Source of the DNA: Ruminococcus sp.
Lineage (GTDB): Bacteria > Bacillota > Clostridia > Lachnospirales > Lachnospiraceae
Assembly: GCA_023663085.1 (NCBI GenBank)
Contig: JAMPIB010000017.1
Span: 1 to 57,878, forward strand
Reading direction: 5' to 3'
Length of the DNA stretch: 57,878 bases
Shown here: positions 52,643-57,878 of the stretch, piece by piece
Position numbering within the stretch: position 1 is the stretch's first letter
Layout: each line of letters begins with the position of its first letter
Position numbers and translations under genes: made by a program
The notes under the pieces: model-generated
What the model saw: only the letters and a program-made list of their open reading frames with translations
Database searches by the model: none
What the model was told of the DNA's origin: nothing

Positions 52643-53833
52643 TCAAAGTATACACAACAGGATAATGATCGCGGCTATGGCTGCTCCCACGACGGCTATA
52701 GCGATTGACAGGATATTTTTTCCATGATTATCCGAAGCTGCACTCCCATCTATGGGATAGCTGTCATTTATAATTTCATTCTGATACGCTGTATTTTGCG
52801 AATCAATGTTTTGACTTCCTGCATTCTGCACCTTTGCCATCTCCGCTTGTGATGCGGATGCCTTCTCCAGACGTGCCGCCAGCGTCTCCATATTCTGAGG
52901 CCGGACGGAAGGCTGTAAAGATAATCCCCACATCAGTATCTGTTCCTGTTCCGGCGAAAGAGAAACGCCCAGGGCTGAAGGCGGAATCAAAGAATCCGGC
53001 TGGTTATCAAAAGTCGTTGTCAGACGCTCCGGCGAAGCCGGCGGAATCTTTCCGGTAATACAATAATATATCGTAGCGCAGAGTGCATATAAGTCCGTAT
53101 AGGGCCCCTGTCCTCTCGTCTGGTACTGTTCAATCGGTGCAAATCCCGGTTTTAATACGACTGTCATAGAACGTCCGTCTTCCAAAGAACGCGCGCATCC
53201 GAAATCGAGAAGTTTCAGACTGCCATCCGGCATCCACATAATATTATCCGGCGCAATATCCCGATGCAGTACGCCGGCCTTATGCAGGCTCTCCAGATCG
53301 CGCATTAACGGCAGGAACTTTGGGATCAGTGTGTCCGCCGGAATCCGCTCCTGCTTCTGCATAACATGCTGAAGCGTGGAACCATTCAGATATTCCATGA
53401 CCATATAGGCAGTTCTGTTGGCCTCAAAATAATCCATCACATACACAATAGACGGAAGATTCGCTACTGCCCGCAGCATACTCGCTTCGCTTAAGAAACT
53501 CTGCATGCCGTGAGCATATATTTCTTCAAATCTCTCCTGTGGTCTTATGGAACCATCCGGCAGTCTCTGCGGCTGACAGCGGGAGGGAAAATATTCTTTT
53601 ATCGCCACCAGCCGCCCCGAATTTAATTCTTTTCCGATATAAGTCAGACCGAAACCGCCCTCACCCTTAACAATACCAAACAAAAAACGATGACCGTTCC
53701 CGCCTTTTAAAACCGTCCCGACCGGCAAATGGTGGGAAGGCGTATCTACTGCAAGGCGGCTGCCGCAGTCCGGACAAACTTCCGTCTCTCTTTCCACTTC
53801 TCTCATACAGTATGGACAAAAGTGCTCATACAT
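52643..53833 (-). CDS. Zinc-ribbon Ser/Thr protein kinase with C-terminal membrane anchor
   Basis: 396 residues. Zinc ribbon CPYC...CPDCG in residues 6-22, kinase domain ~45-320 with GEGGFGLTY, VAIKEYFP, LHRDIAPDN, LLDFGCAR and GFAPIEQYQ, a Gln/Asn/Ala-rich spacer, and a terminal membrane helix (SIAIAVVGAAIAAIIILLCIL) with nothing outside. It is a clear paralogue of the next kinase, without the extracellular part. Starts after GGAGG and one base past the stop of the protease-FHA gene. Confidence 0.92.
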   Translation of the reverse strand: MYEHFCPYCMREVERETEVCPDCGSRLAVDTPSHHLPVGTVLKGGNGHRFLFGIVKGEGGFGLTYIGKELNSGRLVAIKEYFPSRCQPQRLPDGSIRPQERFEEIYAHGMQSFLSEASMLRAVANLPSIVYVMDYFEANRTAYMVMEYLNGSTLQHVMQKQERIPADTLIPKFLPLMRDLESLHKAGVLHRDIAPDNIMWMPDGSLKLLDFGCARSLEDGRSMTVVLKPGFAPIEQYQTRGQGPYTDLYALCATIYYCITGKIPPASPERLTTTFDNQPDSLIPPSALGVSLSPEQEQILMWGLSLQPSVRPQNMETLAARLEKASASQAEMAKVQNAGSQNIDSQNTAYQNEIINDSYPIDGSAASDNHGKNILSIAIAVVGAAIAAIIILLCIL

Positions 53834-53834
53834 A

Positions 53835-55175
53835 CTAATTGCCTCCCTTTTGCACTAAAACAAATGTTTCGGCATCAGAACCCAGGCTAAACCGTTCCCC
53901 TGGCCTGATCTGCATCGCCTGCCCGGCCGCCAGTTTCTTTCCTGTCATCAAAAATGTTCCGTGGCTTGAACCAAGATCCTTGATCCATACAGTTCCGTTA
54001 TCATACCAGACCTGACAATGTTTGCCGCTGACACCCGCAGTTGCCGCCGGAAAAGCCACATTGCAGGCCTCCGCATTACGTCCGAAGGTCAGAGGCGTAT
54101 TTTTTCTTATCATAAAGCGCCTCCCTTCCATACTTCCGGCAACACCCTGTAAACGATAACCGGTATCATCCGTAGAAGAAACTCCTGTTGTCGGAGACAA
54201 CACTGACGAGGCCGCGGATTTCTTTTTCTTTTTTGATAAAATTATGACAACAGCCACTATGATAAGCAGTACAAGTAATCCCGCCACTATACCGATAATG
54301 ATCGCCGGACTTCCTGCTGTACCGGATTCATTTTCCATTGTGTACGCAATACCGTACAAATTCAAAAGTGTGATCACTTCATCAATATTTACGGCATAGG
54401 CAGCTTCTTCGGCGTTTTCATTCATATATCCCCATGCGCTGATACCGACTGCCGATCCGTTCTCATTAACGATAGGCCCGCCGGAATTACCATGCCCGAT
54501 AGAAACATCCACCTGTATATTCTGCACACCGGTTCCCGACGTCGTCGTAAGGCGGCTTATGATGCCTGATGTAAATGTCAGATCCTCCAATCCCCAGCTT
54601 GTCACGGAATCTACGACCGGATTATCGGCAACTCCGGGATATCCGATCGCATATACCGTAGAACCCACCATATTTCCCGTAGGAGAACAAAGTTTCAGAG
54701 CACGCCGCTTACTTGTAGGCGACGCGATGCGCAGCAGCGCAACATCAGCAACCTCGTTATATCCTACCACATATGCCTCAACATAATCTCTGGAGTCAAA
54801 ATAAACCCGTACATAACTTTTCAGAGCATATGTAGTTCCATCCTCATCTGTATAAGAAGCAAGCTGCCCTGCACCGAAATACAGATAATCCGCAATGACA
54901 TGATGATTCGTGACCAGATACTGCGGGTCTTCTCCTTCCTTGCCAATGAAAAAACCACTCCCATGCGCCACGCCTGCTTCTACTCCATCAAGCGCAACAT
55001 ATTCGCTGACTACCACAACACCATTTTTGGCATCCAAATGGCTTTGCGTTTCCGATGCAGTATCAGCACATCCGGTTAACGTAAATAACATGATAATACT
55101 AATACCGATTGCAGCTATTTTTCTTCTGAACGCTGTTTTTCTTTTTTTCTTATAATTCTGATCCATACTTGTCAT
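53835..55175 (-). CDS. Extracellular trypsin-like (S1C) protease fused through the membrane to an FHA domain
   Basis: 446 residues. An N-terminal signal with lipobox-like LTGC near residue 36 is followed by an S1C/HtrA-like domain: catalytic His in YLVTNHHVIADY, Asp in EVADVALLRI and Ser in SIGHGNSGGPIV. A membrane helix (IIIGIVAGLLVLLIIVAVVIIL) leads to a cytoplasmic FHA domain (LTFGRNAEACNVAF, then VSGKHCQVWYD, DLGSSHGTFL), which binds phosphothreonine. The topology links an outside protease to inside phospho-protein recognition. No PDZ domain is seen. It lies between the phosphatase and kinase genes. Confidence 0.9.
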   Translation of the reverse strand: MTSMDQNYKKKRKTAFRRKIAAIGISIIMLFTLTGCADTASETQSHLDAKNGVVVVSEYVALDGVEAGVAHGSGFFIGKEGEDPQYLVTNHHVIADYLYFGAGQLASYTDEDGTTYALKSYVRVYFDSRDYVEAYVVGYNEVADVALLRIASPTSKRRALKLCSPTGNMVGSTVYAIGYPGVADNPVVDSVTSWGLEDLTFTSGIISRLTTTSGTGVQNIQVDVSIGHGNSGGPIVNENGSAVGISAWGYMNENAEEAAYAVNIDEVITLLNLYGIAYTMENESGTAGSPAIIIGIVAGLLVLLIIVAVVIILSKKKKKSAASSVLSPTTGVSSTDDTGYRLQGVAGSMEGRRFMIRKNTPLTFGRNAEACNVAFPAATAGVSGKHCQVWYDNGTVWIKDLGSSHGTFLMTGKKLAAGQAMQIRPGERFSLGSDAETFVLVQKGGN

Positions 55176-55199
55176 AACCTGCCTTTCATTTTATAGTTA

Positions 55200-55913
55200 T
55201 TAAATGGTGATCCATACTGCTGCCGCAGTATTATTATCATTATCATCCTCCGCCCGGCCCTCCAGATGACTTCTCATCCGCTCCAGCCAATCCTGCGGAG
55301 AATCTGCCGCCTGCAATTCCTGTTCCATTTCCTTCTCATAAACATATTCCCAGAAGCCATCCGTACAAAGTAAAAAAGCATGTTTTCCCGGAGATAGTTC
55401 CTCTTCCTTTGCATCCGCATTCAAATTACTTTCCTGCCCCAACGCGCGGAAAATATGACTGCGATCTTCATGAAAACGAATTTCTTCCGGTTTGATCTGC
55501 CCCATTAGTACCGCTATCTGTGACGAACTGTGATCGCATGTCTGAAAAACCAGTTTCCCATCGATAAAATGATACAATCTGGAATCTCCCGCATGCGCCC
55601 ACTGTGCACGATTATTTTCTATCGACAGGATAACGACCGTTGTCTTCATTTTGCATACCGGCGTCTGTAAAGACAATATTCTGCGATGCGCCGCCTGCGC
55701 CAGATCACACAACAAAGCCGGTGTTGCGCTGCCGTTCCATCCTTCCAGGATCAGCTTCACCGCTTCTTTAGAGGCGATCTCCCCGCCTCCGTGTCCTCCC
55801 AATCCATCCGCCAGTACGACGCATATACGATCATCATCTATTTTCTTACAATCGACGCTGTCCTCATTGTATGGTCTTCCGCCGGTATCTGTGCAGCTTG
55901 CATAGCAAATCAC
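55200..55913 (-). CDS. PP2C-family (PPM) Ser/Thr phosphatase
   Basis: 237 residues, GTG start at 55911-55913 with AGGCGGAG upstream. Metal-binding and catalytic motifs are all present: PYNEDS, LADGLGGHGGG, HAGDSRLY, LCTDGFWE and DNDNNTAAAV. Soluble, expected to reverse the action of the two kinases. Confidence 0.93.
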   Translation of the reverse strand: MICYASCTDTGGRPYNEDSVDCKKIDDDRICVVLADGLGGHGGGEIASKEAVKLILEGWNGSATPALLCDLAQAAHRRILSLQTPVCKMKTTVVILSIENNRAQWAHAGDSRLYHFIDGKLVFQTCDHSSSQIAVLMGQIKPEEIRFHEDRSHIFRALGQESNLNADAKEEELSPGKHAFLLCTDGFWEYVYEKEMEQELQAADSPQDWLERMRSHLEGRAEDDNDNNTAAAVWITI

Positions 55914-55939
55914 TCCGCCTACCCCCTATCTTTTACCGC

Positions 55940-56938
55940 TTAATAACAACCGATGATAATCGCAGTATAATTGTCCTGATTGGTATAAGCTTTTTCCTGT
56001 ATAGCCTCCTGAATCCGTTTCGCCGCCTCCTCAGGTTCCGCGTTCAGGCACCTTATAAGTTCTTCATGATCCAGCGCATTATAGATACCATCACTCATAA
56101 ATAGCAGCTTATCACCCGGAATCACTCTGAGCGGTTCCGCCGGAAAATCAATATATTGTACCACTCCCATTCCCAGAAAACTGATCAGGCCGCTCCCGCG
56201 GGAATCCCCATATATATCCTGTAAAGTCGTTTCGCCGTTGACCGCGTCCAGAGCCAGCTTATTCCTGTAAATGTGTTCTCTGTTTAACTGCATTAAAAGT
56301 CCGTGACGATACAAACAGATCCTGCTGTCCCCCACCGATACAAATGCAAGCCGGCTGTCACGCAAAAGCCCCATAACAAGAGTGGAACCGCTTTTGCCGA
56401 CACCACCCGCTCCCAGCAGTTCGTTTACACTCTCCACCGCTTTTTGCACCAGCATGAGTAATATCTGTTCCGGCGTACCTTTTCCCTGATAAAGAAGAAA
56501 CTGATCTAAAATACTTTCTACCGCTGCCGTACTCACTTTATCGCCATCCGCAAGTCCGCCCATTCCATCCGCTACTACTGCCAGTAACCCATGCGTCTGC
56601 ATCAAAGATTCATCTGATACGCCGAAGCAGTCCTGCTGACCTGAACGCTCTCCCTGCTCGTGCAGTTTGCCGATTCGGACTGTTTCTACTGCCCCGATCT
56701 CCAGTGATCCGGTCGATGCCATAGTCTGCGCCCCCTGTCCTTTTTTCAACTTCCTGCATCGCCATAACAGAAAAAGAATCCATAACAGTAATATCCCTGC
56801 CGCGATCCCGATACCTGTCAACAACGACGTTCTGACTCCTACATAACCGCTAAACTCCCCTGTATCCTGTTCTGTCTGCGCCATCCATACACTTAAATCT
56901 TTTATTATCAGATTATTTATTATCATATTAATCCCCAT
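55940..56938 (-). CDS. Membrane-anchored PP2C-family Ser/Thr phosphatase
   Basis: 332 residues with one membrane helix near 38-58 (SLLTGIGIAAGILLLWILFLLW), placing the phosphatase in the cytoplasm. Motifs: SGQQDCFGVS, VVADGMGGLADGD, VSVGDSRICLY, LLFMSDGIYNAL and TNQDNYTAII. The ribosome site is weak; the gene begins nine bases past the stop of the FHA gene, so coupling is likely. The short N-terminal external part (about 35 residues) resembles no sensor. Confidence 0.92.
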   Translation of the reverse strand: MGINMIINNLIIKDLSVWMAQTEQDTGEFSGYVGVRTSLLTGIGIAAGILLLWILFLLWRCRKLKKGQGAQTMASTGSLEIGAVETVRIGKLHEQGERSGQQDCFGVSDESLMQTHGLLAVVADGMGGLADGDKVSTAAVESILDQFLLYQGKGTPEQILLMLVQKAVESVNELLGAGGVGKSGSTLVMGLLRDSRLAFVSVGDSRICLYRHGLLMQLNREHIYRNKLALDAVNGETTLQDIYGDSRGSGLISFLGMGVVQYIDFPAEPLRVIPGDKLLFMSDGIYNALDHEELIRCLNAEPEEAAKRIQEAIQEKAYTNQDNYTAIIIGCY

Positions 56939-56947
56939 GCTTTCACA

Positions 56948-57586
56948 CTAATCCTCGCCCCAGACAAATTTTTCGCCGCATAGCCCGACAAACATCAGCT
57001 TCGTAGTTCCTATTGTGATCACATCATAATTATGAATTTCCATACCGCCGCCGATAACAGGCATATCATTTACCAGCAGAACATTTTTCCCCTGTTCATG
57101 CGCAATATAAAATTTTCTCGTCTGAGGCACAAACGTAACATTGGCGTCTTTTTCCGCGGAAATCGTATTATCGCCATGAATACAAATATCCCCGGCTTCT
57201 CGTCCTATATAGTTGTATCCTGTATGGATTCGATAATCCGTCCCACGACAGGGTCCTTCTACCGCTACCAGCCAGCCGACTACCGGTACAGCAGCGCCGG
57301 TTGATGTGGAAGTATCTACAAACTGTGTCTTACTCATGGATTCCGCCGCCCTGTTCCTGACCGGCGGAGCCTCTGTCGGCCCGAAATTCCCGTAATTATT
57401 TTCTCCTCCTATGTCTGCCGTCTTACCAATCCCGCCATCTCCCGCATTATCGTCCGCCATCTCCGCAAACGGGTCTACCGTAGGGGAAAAACTCCCCGAA
57501 CTGCAATAAGGACAGCTTGCATACCGATTTGCGTCATAATAATGCCCTTTAGAACAACTGATAATTTTTTGTCTGATCTCTGCCAT
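56948..57586 (-). CDS. Zinc-ribbon FHA-domain protein
   Basis: 212 residues, first gene of the operon. Residues 11-29 form a zinc site (CSKGHYYDANRYASCPYC), a pattern recurring in clostridial FHA proteins. A disordered linker (30-100) containing MSKTQFVDTS may be a kinase target, since TQF-type threonines are classical FHA-binding phosphosites. The FHA-like fold follows (YNYIGREAGDICIHGDNTIS, EKDANVTFV, NVLLVNDMPV, YDVITIGTTKLMFV). The FHA histidine/serine pair is not canonical. Confidence 0.85.
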   Translation of the reverse strand: MAEIRQKIISCSKGHYYDANRYASCPYCSSGSFSPTVDPFAEMADDNAGDGGIGKTADIGGENNYGNFGPTEAPPVRNRAAESMSKTQFVDTSTSTGAAVPVVGWLVAVEGPCRGTDYRIHTGYNYIGREAGDICIHGDNTISAEKDANVTFVPQTRKFYIAHEQGKNVLLVNDMPVIGGGMEIHNYDVITIGTTKLMFVGLCGEKFVWGED

Positions 57587-57631
57587 ACCGCTTTCCTCCG
57601 CTTTTTTCGTATGAATTTTTCTTATGACGCT

Positions 57632-57640
57632 ATTTTAGCA
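57632..57640 (-). promoter_or_regulatory. Extended -10 promoter of the FHA/PP2C/kinase operon
   Basis: The minus strand reads TGCTAAAAT, an extended -10, with TTGGAC 20 bp further upstream. The predicted start leaves a ~40-nt leader before the FHA gene. Confidence 0.5.
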
Positions 57641-57736
57641 TTTTGCTTTTTTGAATCGTCCAACTGTTTTCCGCTTACTGGCTGTAAGGGGTATTAACCA
57701 TAAATATATTGTAGTAGCGGAGGGATGAAGAACTGG

Positions 57737-57755
57737 TATCGGAAATTTTCACAAA
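57737..57755. repeat. Second copy of the 19-bp intergenic sequence
   Basis: Identical to 18983-19001. Here it lies just upstream of the promoter of the last, partial gene. Confidence 0.5.
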
Positions 57756-57764
57756 AAAATTCAG

Positions 57765-57793
57765 TTTTCAAAAGATATTGCCTGATGTATAAT
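57765..57793 (+). promoter_or_regulatory. Promoter of the terminal partial gene
   Basis: TTTTCA (57765-57770), 17 bp, TATAAT (57788-57793). Confidence 0.6.
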
Positions 57794-57819
57794 AAAAGTG
57801 GTGAAGGAAGGTGATATTT

Positions 57820-57878
57820 CTGAATACAACAGAGCAGACACACCAGCAGGATTTAGAGCGTCTGAAAGCGTTCCGCTA
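57820..57878 (+). CDS. Start of an unfinished gene, possibly a PD-(D/E)XK (Rpn/transposase-like) nuclease
   Basis: Only about 19 codons are in the window: NTTEQTHQQDLERLKAFRL after the start. The phrase LERLKAFRL resembles the beginning of Lachnospiraceae PD-(D/E)XK nuclease-family proteins as I recall them; this cannot be tested on so little. A good ribosome site (GGAAGGTGAT) ends six bases before CTG at 57820-57822, and no ATG, GTG or TTG is correctly placed (GTG at 57811 overlaps the site), so a CTG start is suggested. Confidence 0.45.
   Translation, partial: MNTTEQTHQQDLERLKAFR

Overview
The window looks like a chromosomal segment of a motile, low-to-mid GC Clostridia, most likely a member of the Lachnospiraceae. 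The evidence is gene content: a CsrA-regulated flagellin, a Gram-positive type large SRP RNA, a CdaR/MsmX pair, SpmB, YesL, a split transketolase, AraR-type arabinose control, and clusters of zinc-ribbon Ser/Thr kinases with FHA and PP2C proteins. Most genes lie on the minus strand in short operons with clear intrinsic terminators.

Layout. 1-2340: flagellin (cut by the window edge), a divergent csrA, and a roughly 0.8 kb cassette with a small tyrosine recombinase between two inverted, loxP-like 28-bp sites. A flagellar sigma-28 type promoter sits just inside its right end. 2341-3110: tadA and the SRP RNA. 3137-19995: three-part c-di-GMP machinery (PBP1-GGDEF, Cache-GGDEF, HD/HD-GYP), CdaR and MsmX-type ATPase, YesL, GNAT, D-2-hydroxyacid dehydrogenase, DUF1002 protein, lipase-like hydrolase, metG, a coiled-coil membrane protein and map. 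20031-32958: a complete furanose/L-arabinose regulon (YtfQRT-YjfF-type ABC transporter, AraA, kinase, AraD, both transketolase halves, Rpe, and the divergent repressor AraR). 32961-37144: a three-component sensor (binding protein, YesM/LytS-type kinase, YesN-type regulator) whose binding protein is a paralogue of the transporter's. 37214-46126: another GGDEF protein, a DUF885 protein, a MarR/ABC/FtsX export operon, SpmB and a ROK sugar kinase. 46149-47591: an AT-rich candidate toxin-antitoxin locus with an MqsA-like/Panacea antitoxin. 47737-57586: an operon of FHA, two PP2C phosphatases, an extracellular protease with a cytoplasmic FHA domain, and two zinc-ribbon Ser/Thr kinases, one with a ~750-residue extracellular repeat domain. 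The window ends in the start of an unfinished plus-strand gene.

The most striking object is the cassette at 1356-2171. In the orientation given, the sigma-28 promoter reads out rightwards into the right-hand site, which doubles as a hairpin followed by a T-rich tract. If the cassette inverted, the same promoter would face csrA and then flagellin, across a site with no T-tract. This is the logic of the Salmonella Hin switch, built with a tyrosine rather than a serine recombinase. It is inferred from sequence only and has not been tested. Other points worth attention are the binding-protein-coupled sensor kinase, the putative Panacea toxin partner, and the kinase/phosphatase/FHA/protease island.
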